Below, one piece after another: positions 1 through 12,022 of a stretch of DNA of 64,000 nucleotides. Each line of letters begins with the position of its first letter. Position 1 is the first letter of the stretch. Location of the stretch: positions 108,807,254-108,871,253 of the forward strand of contig JAKGHH010000002.1 of assembly GCA_022828595.1 (NCBI GenBank). Direction: 5' to 3'. This DNA comes from Nelumbo lutea (Eukaryota; Streptophyta; Magnoliopsida; Proteales; Nelumbonaceae). Under the pieces are notes generated by a model. It was not told the origin of the DNA and searched no databases. It worked only from the letters and a program-made list of their open reading frames with translations. A program made the position numbers and the translations under genes.

Positions 1-52
1 TATGTTAAATCTCGAATTCCAAATTGGATTTTCAAATATTGTTGACACCTAC
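1..52. repeat. End fragment of a hAT-type MITE
   Basis: The first ~50 bases resemble the right-hand end of the element at 60264-60613 (a run of the type ATTGGATTTTCAAATATTG followed by TTGACACCTA). The rest of the element would lie outside the window. No further claim is possible. Confidence 0.4.
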
Positions 53-236
53 TTTTATGGTCAATAACAAATTAATAGAAAAATAAATAACATGTAACCT
101 TATTCTTGAATGCTAACTCAATTCCACATTTTCCACATTAATGTGATTATGTGAGTGCCATGAGAAACATGTTTAATTCATTCCCTACTTTTCATAATAT
201 AATTTTTATTATTAGAAACCTATATATCCTTGCACT

Positions 237-1130
237 CAACTTTCTTGTCCTCCAAAGTAAAAAACAGCTTCAGTTGGGGCCAAGATCACACTTATTGCGC
301 TAAATGCCATGGTTCAAGCCTTCAAGGTGTCAAAAATTGCATGTGGGACATTTTCAATGAACAATGTACTTAGACCAAAAATTAATTAGGGCTCAAGAAT
401 TGAATCAGGATTCCAATGGGAGGGATATTAATCTCTAATCTAGAAGTGGTTAGATGTCTCAATATTCCCTGTATATTTAGTGTTTCGATAAGCCAACTTT
501 TTTGACCTCCAAAGTCAAAAACAGTTTCAACTGCGGCCAAGAACACGGTTGTCACTTCTATTTGATTACGATGTTTCTATCATGGTTTTTGAACTGCTGT
601 TGATTCGGATGATCAGACCGTTCGATTTGAAATCAATTATGATACCAGCTCTGTTTTACCCTCAAATTATTATTATTATTTTATTAAAAAGGAAAAAAAA
701 AGTCAATTTGATGAGTGATCCATTGATTTGGACAGTTGAATTATCAATCTATTCGATTTAGATAACAGTTTTTGACTGCTTTTATTTTATTTATTCTTTA
801 AATTGTCACGGGGTGATTTATTTAGAGCAGATGGTCGGACTGCTAACTCAGAAATCAATGGCCAAAGTGATTCTAGTTTTAGGTCAATTTTTAAAATATT
901 GATTCATATCATTGATAGAATTTTTTGGGACAATGCCCTAGCTGCTATGGCTCAAAGAGTACACAAAAATTGTGTATCAGGCATTTCAAATAAACAATAT
1001 ACTTGAATAAAAAATCAATTAGGGCTCAAGAATTGAATCATGACATCTTTAGGAGGGGCATTAACCTTTAAGGGTTGTCAGATTGGTGTTCCAATATATT
1101 CCCTGTATTTAGCGCTTCAATAAGCCAATA
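237..1130. repeat. Degenerate tandem/dispersed repeats, no gene
   Basis: A ~255-base unit beginning with CCTCCAAAGTAAAAAACAGC (about 253) restarts at about 508 (CCTCCAAAGTCAAAAACAG). Its second half (GGGCTCAAGAATTGAATCA ... TATTCCCTGTAT ... CGATAAGCCAA, 388-497) recurs at 1021-1125. A separate repeat lies between them (580-905) and has a diverged relative at 24460-24775, sharing an ATCAATGGCCAAAGTG/CCAATGGCCAAAGTG block followed by TTTTTAAAA. No coding potential is seen. Confidence 0.5.
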
Positions 1131-3591
1131 CTTCTAGCAATTCTCCCAATAACAATGATAATGGTTGAAGTTGTTAAACTGAAAATTTTATTGTTTTATT
1201 TTTTAATTAATAAAATAATAAAATAATAAAATTTTCAAAGGCACAGTGATCCACCCAACTTCTGTTTTAGCCATTAAGGAGCCAATAACCTCCTTAAAGA
1301 CTTATTCACCATAAGTCTATAAACGATAAGTTTTTCAATTCAGATCTTCAGCTCTTATCAAACGGCCCCTTGTCATACAACAATGAGTTCAGGTTTTGTG
1401 GTCTACTACTATTAGTGTTAACTTTAGTTGCAGCCAAGTTACATTAGGCCAATCAATGATAGACACATCATCTATGAAAATTTAACTAAAAACGTGGATG
1501 GCATGGCTAATCTTGATTGAATTGATATTGCTAAAGATAGCCAACTGCCACACTTTAATTTGACAATCTTATCTCTCTTCAATTTGATAATGTTCCTTTA
1601 TTTTGGTTGAATTACCTAACTAGGTACAAAAAACTATCATTTTGATTATTTATTCATGAACTCACTTCTCATAGAAGTACACACTATGCACCACCATATT
1701 AATCTCTCTCTCTCTCTCTCAATATAGTATGTGTTTGGTAGAGCTTCATTTATTAACTAAATGTTTGTATTTGATTTGTCTTCAAAACTGAATAAGTAAT
1801 AATGTCAATTGTTTATGACAAGTAGGTGCGACTAGGCACTATATCAATAGAACAATGAATAAACGCTTAACCATTGTGAGAAACATTAAAATGAAACTTC
1901 TTCTAATAATAGATGAATAAATAAATCAATGCTAGCTTTTGTGAGTATCTATGTGTATGAATCACCATGATAGACTAAATGCTAATTTGACAATAACATA
2001 TATAACGGTGTTTTGATAAATATTTATCATAAAACACCCACAAAACAAAACACACACATAATCATCATCTTATGGGATTGGGCCTGGTCAGCTGCATAAT
2101 CCTGTTTTGTCATTCTATTTGTTCTTTTCAATATTAAAGTACGGATACTTAAATCATTTCTTATTACTTTCCCTTAAATCCTTTTCGATTCACCCTTAAA
2201 TTTTAATTCTTCAACTTGTAACACATCGTTTTTTTCTAAACAAATCTTTACTTAGCCCTATTCCATAAAATTTTATTGGTTTTCTGATATTGAATGGAAT
2301 AAAGGACAGTTCTAATAAAAACTTAAAATTCAACCAATAATTAAATTTAAACAAACGGAATAAAAAGGATTTGAAAAGCAATGAAACAAAAGACGAAGAA
2401 AGGATAGTCTCACATTTCATTCTTTCTATAACGTGATAGGTAGGTTATAATTAGACTAAAGTTTTCTAATAAAGAGGCAGTTGTAGATCATTTTAAATGG
2501 CCACATGTTTAATGTTTTTAACTTCAAAAAGTAAAAAAACATGTAAAACTTGGAGGAATCAAAGAAATGCAGGGAGTTGTTTCGTGGATGGTTGTGAACG
2601 GTTCTACTATGATGCTGGAAATATATGATACCCGAAAAATCTTATAATAAATCAACTAGTACCATAAAAGTGGTAATCAATCAAATGGGTTTTCATTGAA
2701 ATTCACAGGATGTTTTAGTTGACCAAAGACTTTCTAATATTATGTCTTTCCAGTATCGATCATAGATCTTATAATGTGTTATATATGGAAATATTTAGGG
2801 GGAATGACGGTTCAGCCCAGGGTCAGAATTTGTAGGCTTAAAATACTGTTGGAGTAGGTGCCAGCTTAGAATTGATGTCAATTCACAGACAGACTTGGTG
2901 CATAGAGTGTGGATTGTTGAAATTTTGAATGTTTATATTTCTACAGTGGAAATCAGAAATTTGTATTGGGCCTATCCCTACATTTTTGAAATATTTATTC
3001 GGCTTCTTGTTGTTAAAATGCTAATTGACCTCAAAAACCATATTTTTACTCGATTAACATCTGAACCGTTCAAGCATAATTGCATGACTAAGGGGCAAGG
3101 GCCTCTATTTTTTTCTTACTAATTAGGGGCCGTTTGATAACAGTTGAAGTGGGTTGAATCAATAAGCTTATTGCTTTGTCCTTTAATAAATACGGCTCTA
3201 TTTGTTTGCAATGCAAATATGATTCAAATACAAATTTCGCACCTGATTCAATTTTGCTTCTATTTATTTATAATCGTCATTTACATTCATTCACAGTGCA
3301 CTAACATTTGCACCACCTTCTACCTACCTCAATTCTCTGTCATATGAAGCCGGGAGCCCGGCACCTACCTCCTAAACAAATAACACCCTTATCTTTATTC
3401 TCTTGCATATAAGGTGAGGACAACTCATAGTACTTCTTATTTTTATTTCTCACAAACAAAGACAAAGGCAAATTTGAAGTGTACAAAAATAAACCAGAAC
3501 TAACAAACCTATTTGCACTCCCATACAATTTTGCTAATGCAAGAGATCTGCAGGTTTAAATGGTTGAAACTGAAGTTTGGTAGATTATTAT
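1131..3591. other. AT-rich intergenic DNA
   Basis: No gene, RNA gene or intact transposon is recognised. A (CT)n microsatellite lies at about 1702-1722. Open frames here are short and have no recognisable family features. Confidence 0.5.
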
Positions 3592-3731
3592 GATTTTGGA
3601 TCTCCTGCCCACGTCTACTAACATAACACTACCTTCGTGTATTGGGAACATCTCCCCATGCATAAAACTGTGGAGGATGAAATATTCCCCATGTGTGACT
3701 GCAATGCTATGTGAACAGGAGATCCGGACTC
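3592..3731. mobile_element. Mutator-like MITE with perfect 9-bp TSD (family A)
   Basis: A 140-bp element. The left end GATTTTGGATCTCCTGCCCA pairs with the right end, whose reverse complement reads GAGTCCGGATCTCCTGTTCA. It is flanked on both sides by the identical 9-base sequence GATTATTAT (3583-3591 and 3732-3740). A 9-bp duplication is the usual signature of Mutator-superfamily insertion. Relatives lie at 11853-12022 and 33690-33871, and probably 27232-27414. It is too short to code for anything. Confidence 0.8.
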
Positions 3732-3740
3732 GATTATTAT

Positions 3741-6150
3741 ACCCTCAAGTATTTTATTGATTATTTTACCAAATGGCTCTTAATATATACTTTGTACTAG
3801 TCCCGAAATAGGTTCCCTGTTTACAATTTCTTATTTTCTAGCTTCTCTTTTTGTTAATTTTTATGCATAATCATGAGTTCAAAAAAAAAAAAAAAAAAAC
3901 TGCAATCAGAGCCAAAATACCAGCTACTAAGCTTTGTTGGCTGCAAAGTTCATTATGTCCTTGAAATGGACATTTCTGCCATCTACTTACATTGAATCTT
4001 ATTGGTCTACAACTTTCTTGTTGCATGGTTTCTTATAGATGACCCTTTTAATTGGCAATGACGTTAAACCCTTGGAGTAAAATGAATATGAATTTTTGAT
4101 TGAAATGGAAACAAATGTAAAAAGAAACAACACATGATAGTATTTTGAGATTCAATATTTTGACTTTTGAACCAATTCTTCTATTGAATGTTTGCTTTAT
4201 ATGTTTTTATATCCTTCCAAAACTTTGAAAGTTCTTTTATTTGTAATGAAAAGCATTTGTCTTACATTGGACAGAAGACCAAATGGAAGTGAGTATATAA
4301 GTAAAGGGGTTGGGTCCAGGTTGCTTTTCACACATACTCCTGCCAAGGTGAGTTGTGATGTCATGTGGTGTACATGTGTCATGTGTGTGGCATTCTTTTA
4401 TTGTTCAATAGTTCATTCTGAAAATCCGAGGGAAGAGGATTGGGGAAATTAAGAAATGGCCAAACTTTGAGAGGGGCTGCACTATGTTCCCTCTCCGGCA
4501 AGGGATCAGGCCTCCCATCATGGTTCCCAAGAAGCAGGTGATGGAGAGAGAGCATAGGAAATTCTATGAGAAATTCTAAGAGAGAGAGAGGGGGTAGGAT
4601 TTAGGTTTTGGATCTCTCAATTGAGTATGGCATCCCTATTTATATTATTTATCCTTTCATTAATGTTCTATAATTTTCTTAGTGCTGGGTTGGTGCAAAA
4701 GGTTTTGACCAAGTGGCTTGGCTTGTTGTCTCAATTAAGTTGGAGTGGACCAACTCAATCTGGGTTTAAGTCAGCTCAACTAGTAATATGGCAATTTGCA
4801 AGCCTATGCTCTTTTATATATGTAGTTAGGGTTTTAAGTTTTTCTATTTTGATTTTGAGTTTTCTCATTTTTATAATTCTTTTTAAGTTGTAATAGCAAA
4901 AAAATACAATTCCAATGAAGAAATCAAAAATTCGATGCAAGAGATGAGAGATTCAATATCGGTCTTATATTAAAATCTAAGATACACCAAATCACCACTG
5001 AAGCAAATGATAGAGATGAGAGAGATGTAAGAAGAGGGCAAATGGTGTTGTAGTAGCAGTGATGATGAACACTGATAGCCGTCGACTTCTTCTTCTTCTT
5101 CTTCTTTTTCTTCTTCTTTAACTTCTCATCTTTAAGCACCCTCCTCCTTCTTAGAGTTTTATGCTCCCCTCTCATAATAGTTTATATATACAGTGGACTT
5201 TAACCTTATTTTAATCTAACGGTCAAAATAATAAGCTACATTATATTTTACATCTTAATTTTTTGAAACCTTGATTTTAGTCAAAAGAAATTTCCACAAT
5301 CTTATTCATATTTTTAATAGTAGTGTAAATATGAAATTATAGATGTGTTCTATTTTTTGTGTGTAAAAATAATTATGATATGCCACACTTACTTTTTGTT
5401 TAATATGATAAATACATGATATTATACATGTGCCTAAATGCTTTCTTTTTTGCAAATTTTATGTATTTTTATATTTTATTAATTTTTATTGTTTATTTAT
5501 GACATTAAAAGGTTAATACATTTGATCCAAAAGTTGAACTTTTTATTATTAATTTTTATATTTCATTTTTGGCAAGCTCTAAATTATGTATTTCATTTTC
5601 ATTATAAATAAAAATAAATCTTGTTTATTATACCTATTTTTATAATTTGATTAATAAAAGTATCATAAATGTGTCTAATTTTTTACATTTTTGTAAATTT
5701 CTATATTTATTTATAACTTAAAAGTTTTCTTACCTAAATATGACTTCATAGGTTGATCAATTTGATTTGGATGGTTGAATTACTTAGCCACCACTTGGAT
5801 AAAGAATGGTTTTATTTTTGAGTTTGCTTTAAAATATATGAGTTTATATTCTTAAAAGTATTGACATAAATCTAATAAGTGAACTTGTTAGTGAAAAAAA
5901 ACTTAAAAATATAAGATTTAATAAGAGAAAATGAGATTTAATACCTTAAGTATAAGACTTAATGAGAGGAGATTAAATGAGGTGGAAGGTAATAATTGAA
6001 GTTATATTTTCAACCCTTACAACTAGAGATGAATTAAATACACAAGTATGGCCATTATAAAAGCCATTAAAGTTGGCATTAAAACTATAATAAATGACTT
6101 TTATACCCTTTGTCAAACAAAAAAAAATAGAGAAAAATTTTAGTCCAAAA
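3741..6150. other. AT-rich intergenic DNA with microsatellites
   Basis: No gene is supported. There is a poly(A) run at about 3881-3899 and a (TTC)n run at about 5086-5118. The (TTC)n run creates an artificial poly-lysine open frame on the minus strand. The remainder is AT-rich with no recognised element. Confidence 0.5.
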
Positions 6151-6268
6151 AAAAGTTTCAGAAAGACGTGCGCCAATCACGTCTCGGTCTTAGGGGACGT
6201 GTGGTCAGCGCAACTGCGGGCCATCAGATTGGCTTTGATCTGCGTTGTTGGTTCTCGGTCACTGTGGG

Positions 6269-6276
6269 TATAAATA
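6269..6276 (+). promoter_or_regulatory. TATA box of the antisense gene, copy 1
   Basis: TATAAATA lies in the context GGGTATAAATAGTGGGGGA, 165 bp upstream of the conserved start at 6441. The same motif in the same context occurs on the minus strand in copy 2 (about 52285-52292). Conservation of the box and its distance in two diverged copies supports a true promoter; a transcription start has not been shown. Confidence 0.7.
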
Positions 6277-6440
6277 GTGGGGGACCCCAGTCGCTTTGTC
6301 ACTTCTGCGCTTTGCTTCTTGAGCTCGCATCCAGGCTTTTAGTTTGCCTTCAAGGTTTTTTTGCTTGGGTTCCAGTTCCCGTAGTCTGTTCAAGCCTTTT
6401 TCCAGGTGAGTACTTTTCTGTAATCCATCTTTTCTCCTCG

Positions 6441-8010
6441 ATGTCTAGCTCGGATAGCTCAGACGGTTATTCAAGTGGGTTTGATGCAGGTTCTATGAAC
6501 CGAGTTGCATCCCCCGATGGCTTTAACGAACCTGAGGTAGAACTTGAGGAAGAGTTTGAGCCCGTAGGTCGAGCTGCCTCGGGCAGTTTGGCGTCCACCT
6601 CTCGTCGAGGTCGGATGTTAGACAAGTTTGGTCCCTCGACCATGACGCCTGAGGAGCTCCAATCCCTTATTACCTATTACAACTTGCCTGGGGAATACGC
6701 CTACTTCATACCTTCGGGTAGCTTTCCTTGGGAACACGATCATGAAGAGATCGTGATATTCCGGGAGCAGCTCGCTGCGGGGCTGCAACTGCCTTTCCAC
6801 CCCCTTCTTGTTGAGGTCATGAACCACTTCGGCGTTACTATCGGCCCGCTTCACCCGAACTCCATTCGTAACTTGCTGGGGACAATCTCCTTATTTTGCA
6901 AACAAGGCTTTCCTTTAGACTTGGAGATATTCTCTTCTATTTTAATGCTTAAGAAGCAAGTGGGTCCCCTTCCCGGGCGTAGGCGGGCATATTACCTGTC
7001 TCCTCGCTTGGGTTTTAAGCTCTTACATGAACTTTGCAACAAGGTCTCGGCATGGAAGCGGGACTACTTCGGGGTGCGAAGTGTACTAGGGTGGCCGTTT
7101 CAGACCGAATGGGGGATGGCCGCCCCTGACTCTGGTGTTACGCTTGATAAAGAGACGGTGAAGGGCCTCTGGCAATGGGCATGGTTGAGGCTAAAATGCC
7201 ATCAGTATCTGATGGAGGCCAAGCTCATTGCGGCCGCCCTGAGTTCGGGTAGGTTCCTTGCTCAGAGGTTTCTTGTTTTGCTTTGTTCTTTCGTTTTTTC
7301 TGATGCTGAACTCTTTTTTGCAGGTGTGATGGACTCAGAAAAGACTCACGGTGGGCACCTGTTTCAAGGCATGAAGAGGAGGAAGCGAGTCGCCAAGCGA
7401 ACTCGTGTCGAGCTGCCCCAAGATGCAAAGCCTCAGGTACCAAACTACCCGTTAGAGGATCCGCCCAGGGAGCCAGAGGTGGCTCCTCCAATGCAAGAAG
7501 AAACAGGGGGCCCTTATGCCGAGACTACTCACATAGGGCTCCCGCCTACTCTAGTGCTCCCGCTTACTCTGGATCCGCTTATACGCGAGTTGGGCCCTCA
7601 GGCTCGGGAGCCCAAGGGGAATTCATGAGCGTGTTGTTGCCGAACTACTCTCTTTAGAAGAGTAGGGAGGCCACCTTTCCCGAGGAGGTCACGGTGTGGA
7701 CCGATCTTCCTTTGAACCAGGTCGCCTGTCATGCTGCCACTCATGCTATGGTGGTGAGTCAGATTTCTTCTCGGGCTTCTTTGCTTTTATCCCTCTTGCT
7801 GTCGTTCTCTTAATCACTTGTTCTTTCCTTTTGGTAGGTGAACTTTTCTATCCATGCCTTGGAGGCCTAGGTGGAGAGGAGCTCGAGGCAGGCGCGAGCT
7901 GCTGAAGAGGCTTTTCATGCTGCCAAGGTGACTTCCCGAGCTGCTGAGGTGGCTGCTCTTGCTACTGAGGCAGTTGCTCGCACTGCTATGGCCAGGCAGG
8001 CGAGGTCAAG
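6441..8010 (+). pseudogene. Antisense accessory gene of a Tat-like retrotransposon, copy 1 (frameshifted, 3' truncated)
   Basis: The start is set at ATG 6441 (MSSSDSSDGYSSG) because it is conserved in copy 2 and follows a conserved TATA box; the frame is also open further upstream. The product has an acidic Ser/Asp/Glu-rich N-terminus. A central region (roughly 6750-7200) follows, with the pattern HPLLVEVMNHFGV...HPNSIRNL, resembling plant proteins labelled 'putative gypsy type transposon' (Pfam Transposase_28). After that come a basic stretch (GMKRRKRVAKRTR) and an Ala-rich, probably coiled-coil tail. Intron 1 is 7249-7323 (75 bp, GTAGGT...TTGCAG) and intron 2 is 7754-7837 (84 bp, GTGAGT...TGGTAG); both sites are shared with copy 2. 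A 1-base loss near 7539 relative to copy 2 shifts the frame, which ends at TGA 7626-7628. The 3' end is cut off by the junction with LTR sequence. The biochemical function is unknown. Confidence 0.75.
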
Positions 8011-8029
8011 AACGGAGCTACGGGGAACC

Positions 8030-8736
8030 TGAAACGGAGAAGATGAGGGAACTCCGGGGGGAACCCAGTGAGATTGTTCTGAAGCTCAAGTTAGTATTCT
8101 CTCAAAGGCAAGACAAAACCAAACGACACAAATTTCACATACCTTGTTCTTGGGGGGTAGGGAGCCTTTTATAACCACTTCGCACACTCACTCCGAGGCT
8201 TCTGTCAGGTCAGGTATGATTATCTCTGCGCTCTGCCAATTCGGGTATCACCACCTCTGCTGGGACAGAACCGCCACTGCTCTCTTTGTCGGAGCCATCT
8301 CTGCAACTGGAGATGGCGGTAGCAGGTGGCGGTGGCAGGTGGCCGTTTGAGTGCGGCTATCAAGCATCAGATCCCAGGTTAGTTAGGTGCGCCGCCCCTG
8401 GGTACGAACTATCTCGGTGTCAGGCGAGGTACGGTTGTTCAGTTTGGCGTCCTGGAGGCGAAGTGCTGGAGTGGTGGGCGAGGTGAAGTCTTGAGTTCGG
8501 ATAGGGGAGTGTCCCGAACTGTCGTGGGGCGGGCCAGTTCGGGTCGTTGCCTTGTGTGAGGCTCGGGGCCTAAGGGAGAGTTTGGGCTCTTTGTAGGGAG
8601 TTCGAGCTCCTAGCAGGGAGTTCAGACCGCTGGTTACTCCCTTTGGTGCTCGCGCCTTGGGCGCGCTGTTGTGCTGAGATATTGCCTTTACCACCTGTTG
8701 TATAATTACGAGGTCAGGCCAAATGTTCCTTCATCA
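8030..8736 (-). repeat. Tat-like 5' LTR (reverse), missing ~70 bp of its inner end
   Basis: It reads as the reverse complement of the LTR at 44958-45749: the promoter segment GGTTATAAAAGGCTCCCT appears here in reverse near 8160-8180, and the outer terminus TGATGAAGG lies at 8736. The inner end is lost at the deletion junction with the antisense gene. Confidence 0.85.
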
Positions 8737-9999
8737 ATAACCATTTACAAAAGTTATGTGTCCGAAAAAAAAAATCTATAGTTTTATTATTGACAATGCC
8801 CAAACCTATTAAAATTGAAAATATGAACCAAATATGGATGGTATCTCAACCTGGTTGCTGCCCATAGATTTTTCTTTTAGTTTTCCATACAACACATGTT
8901 CATTTTATCCATGGTTGCGGTGTCGTATGGAAATAAGTAAAGACAATAAATGTGTCATATATATTGAAACTTCTTTCTAACAGCACATTTGACCATAACT
9001 TTTTTTTTATATAAAAGAAAAAAAAAACCAAATCAGAGGTGATGTTTCTTATTATTATAACCTTGAATGTGACATTATATTTCACATTTAAGAAACTAAT
9101 TAAATGGGTAGAGGAAGGGGTTTACGATTTGTGTGAAGTTATTTTCAAAGGTCTTAACAGAGGTGGAGGGAGGAGTGGATTCTAAGGAGCCTTGGTTCCC
9201 TTTGTGCCTTAAATTTCTTCATATTATTGGATTAGCATACCCTAATTGATCAATTTGACAACAAAATGGGGTGTCTTTTGAAGAATAAAGCATGGTATGC
9301 GAGATGAACTACAATATTTTGAAGGGCTTTCCACTATGTTAATTATTAATTTTTGTATTGATTTTGTATTAGGCTCAATTTGGATAGAGTACAAATATAA
9401 ATATATACAGTGCAAATAGATACAAAATACCAGATTTTATACTCTACATATTTGTATTTATGCTCCTTCCAAACTGAGCCAATGCATGAATAGCATCAGC
9501 ACTTGGTCAGCATAAGAAAGTAAGGCATAACTGGCCATAATGCTATTATCATTGGTTGTTATTGATTTAGCTATTGTGACCGCTTACCACATTCCGGTCC
9601 TCAATGAGTTTGGGTTTCGTGTTTGTGTTATGGCCATCCTTTACCTAATAAAAAAGAAGACTGTATTGGGTGTGATGTGTGCGATACAATAATTACTATA
9701 TGCATAAGGAGGCAAATGGATGGGTTGAATGAGGGTTGAAGGCTAATAACCCAACCTAATCCACCCATTTCAATATTTTAATCTATACAAATGCATCCTT
9801 ATTAGAAAAGGAAAATAAAGATAAAAAGTGCGTAAATAATCAATTTATTTCAACTAATTGTTTATAAAAAAAAAAGAGAATTTCATACATATCCAATGTA
9901 TCATATATATATATATATATATATATATTTGACTTTGAACTCAACACCATTTAAAGGAATTTAGAGGGGTTTCTATATATAATCATTAGAACTTCCATT
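8737..9999. other. AT-rich intergenic DNA
   Basis: No gene seen. It contains the short foldback element at 9372-9480 (listed separately) and an (AT)n microsatellite at about 9903-9930. Confidence 0.5.
9372..9480. mobile_element. Short foldback MITE (family B)
   Basis: A 109-bp element with termini GGCTCAATTTGGA and, in reverse complement, GGCTCAGTTTGGAAGGAG. The termini resemble the GG-C-TTTGG style of Tourist/PIF MITEs, but no clean 3-bp TSD is visible. Relatives lie at 25013-25108 and 25945-26091. Confidence 0.55.
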
Positions 10000-10430
10000 T
10001 AGGGGTGGATTTGAGCCGAGCCGAATATTTGGCTATTTTGGCTATTTGAGCTTAGTTTGCATGAATAGTATTAGGGTTCGAGCTTGAGTTCAATTCGAGC
10101 TAGAGATTTGAGTTCAACTATAAGCCAAGTTTTTTTTTTGTAAATTAAAAATTATATGTATAAAATTATTATTTTTTATTTTTTAGACAAAAAAGCTAAG
10201 AGTTATAAAAAATATTTACTATTAATATATATATATATATATATATATGTATATGTATGTATGTATATATATAGGCTCGTAAGCCTCATGAGCCAAGCTT
10301 CATTGGGATCGATCTTGGCTCGATTAGCAAACAAGCCTATATATATTGGGCTCAAATTCGGCTCGAAGTTTGGTTTAAACTGAGCCGAGCTCGAATAGCT
10401 TGTGAAAGGCTCAACTTATGGCCATCCCTA
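10000..10430. mobile_element. Probable hAT-type MITE
   Basis: The terminal inverted repeats are TAGGGGTGG (left) and TAGGGATGG (right, reverse complement), of the same type as the well-bounded hAT-type elements elsewhere in the window. The flanking octamers CTTCCATT and CTCCTATC match at only 5 of 8 positions, so the boundary is less secure. An (AT)n/(GTAT)n microsatellite lies inside at about 10217-10273. Confidence 0.5.
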
Positions 10431-10504
10431 CTCCTATCTTACCTAACCTTGAAACCTTGTCTTAAAAAAGTTAATAAGAAAATAAAGTATTGTACATTAG
10501 AAAA

Positions 10505-10995
10505 CCTCAGTAGGCCAGGTCAGCTTGGACACCTCGAGTAAGGCTGATGTTCAAGTAGCTTGTGGTGTCCCGACTTGTCGATGTGCTACATAGCCCTCAT
10601 CTAGATTCTAGACAGTCGTCTCTGATCTCTTCAGGATCACACCGCACATCAATGAGCCTTATCCTTATCTTGTCCGAATCAGAGGGACTTGATAAGCCTT
10701 ATCATCTCACATGAAGTCTATCTCTCGGGTGCAAAACGGACTCCTGGTTACACAAGCCAGAGATCTCGGATATGTTTTGTGAGGCCTATGACAACTAGCC
10801 TATATAAGGGCAATACCTCCAGCCTCAGAAGGTACATGTGATTTAGCTCTCATACTCTCATATTTACAAGCAAACCAACTTGCTACAACACTCTTTGCTA
10901 ACTTAAGTATTGGAATGTCCACACCAGGTAAACCACCCCATGACCTTTGATATTGTTCTTCTTGCAGTTCAACCGGCCATGTGTTAATATGACGT
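10505..10995 (+). repeat. LTR-like fragment
   Basis: The stretch has the look of a plant gypsy LTR: a TATA-type motif (GCCTATATAAGGGCAATACC, about 10798-10817), then a pyrimidine-rich leader with GGAATGTCCACACCAGGTAA, then a CTTCTTGCAG-type segment and a GTTCAACCGGCCATGTG segment. No matching second LTR, primer-binding site or coding region lies next to it, so it is a fragment or a solo LTR with unclear ends. A diverged stretch of similar design lies at 60960-61460. Confidence 0.45.
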
Positions 10996-11852
10996 CCGAA
11001 CTACCTTCCAGTTAAGAGAGAACAGATCGCATATTATCAAGGACCAAACCAATATAACATGATATGTCCAATACGCTTCAATACATGATGAAATTTTGAA
11101 CCTTGGTTTCCTGCACCCCACCCCCTTTGGGTATGTGTTGTTGAGTTGAGGCAAACCGATACCGAACCCATTGGCATCAAAGTTTACATTACAAGTAGTG
11201 AAGCAAGGTTCAAAATATAGATACATACCGTTACGCTAAAATGGGGCATATTGGATGTTTCAACCCCATGCTCTTGCTTTTTTTTTTTTTTTCAGTTTGT
11301 TTTCAAACCTATTTCAAATACCAGAACGTTTATATTTGATGTATCCTTTAAAACATGTTAAAATTCGGGTTAATACGTGATAAACTTTTGAGCGCCTTGT
11401 TGATTAATTGATGAAAATAAAAAACCACAACATACACTCAAAAACAGCTTAGAGAGAGACCAAGTAACTGCAAGTAAGAAGGAATTCAGAGGAATGTAAA
11501 TTGTAAAGCACATCTACCTATCTATATCAATAATATAAAGAAGAATGTCTAGAGGGCCAAGGCCTCTCACCACAGCTCTCACACATTGGCATCTCCATTC
11601 TCAACATTTGCATGTGTGCAATCCTCTCACCACAGCTCTCACACATAGGCATCTCCGTTCACACATAGGCCTCTCACCACAGCTCTCTCCACTGCATCTC
11701 CTTTTCCCCCTCTTTTTCCATTTGGTACACTCTGCTTAGTTAGGCTTTTCTTAGTATTAGTAATGGTTTAATGGTAGTTTTTAAAAATCTCTTAATAAGT
11801 CGGTTTTTCAATTTTAGTTAGTCTCTCCTTGTTAGTAATGAGTGCATGTTAG

Positions 11853-12022
11853 GAGTCCAGATCTCTTGCCCATGAGAATTCTACCCACGTTTATTGGAAT
11901 AACACATGGAGAACATCCTATCCTCTGCATAGTATTATGCAGGGGGAAATGTTCCCAATTCACGGGGTAGTGTATTGTGGGTTGGCGTGGGCAGAATTCT
12001 CGTGAGCAGGTGATCCGGACTC
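11853..12022. mobile_element. Mutator-like MITE with perfect 9-bp TSD (family A)
   Basis: A 170-bp foldback element. The left end GAGTCCAGATCTCTTGCCCA pairs with the right end, whose reverse complement reads GAGTCCGGATCACCTGCTCA; pairing continues through GAGAATTCT-CCCACG. The 9 bases GCATGTTAG flank both sides (11844-11852 and 12023-12031). It belongs to the same family as 3592-3731. Confidence 0.85.

Larger units (their letters stand above)
6155..8736 (-). mobile_element. Deleted Tat-like Ty3/gypsy fragment: antisense gene plus one LTR
   Basis: This fragment matches the intact element at 44958-53519 but lies in the opposite orientation. From low to high coordinate it holds the upstream/promoter region of the antisense gene (from about 6155), the antisense gene itself (6441 to about 8010), and, joined abruptly at about 8010-8035, the 5' LTR in reverse. 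The LTR ends at 8736 with TCATCA, the reverse of the TGATGA LTR terminus. Missing are the 3' LTR, the last ~70 bp of the 5' LTR, the primer-binding site, all of gag-pol and the end of the antisense gene. Because one end is lost, no TSD can be checked. The cellular-style gene is thus retained next to LTR sequence after loss of all retrotransposition genes. Confidence 0.85.

Noticed and set aside
549..1006. Short open frames in 549-761 and 803-1006
   Set aside because: They lack an ATG start or any family motif and lie in dispersed repeats.
4924..5175. Minus-strand frame with a long lysine run
   Set aside because: The lysines come from a (TTC)n microsatellite; there is no other sign of coding.
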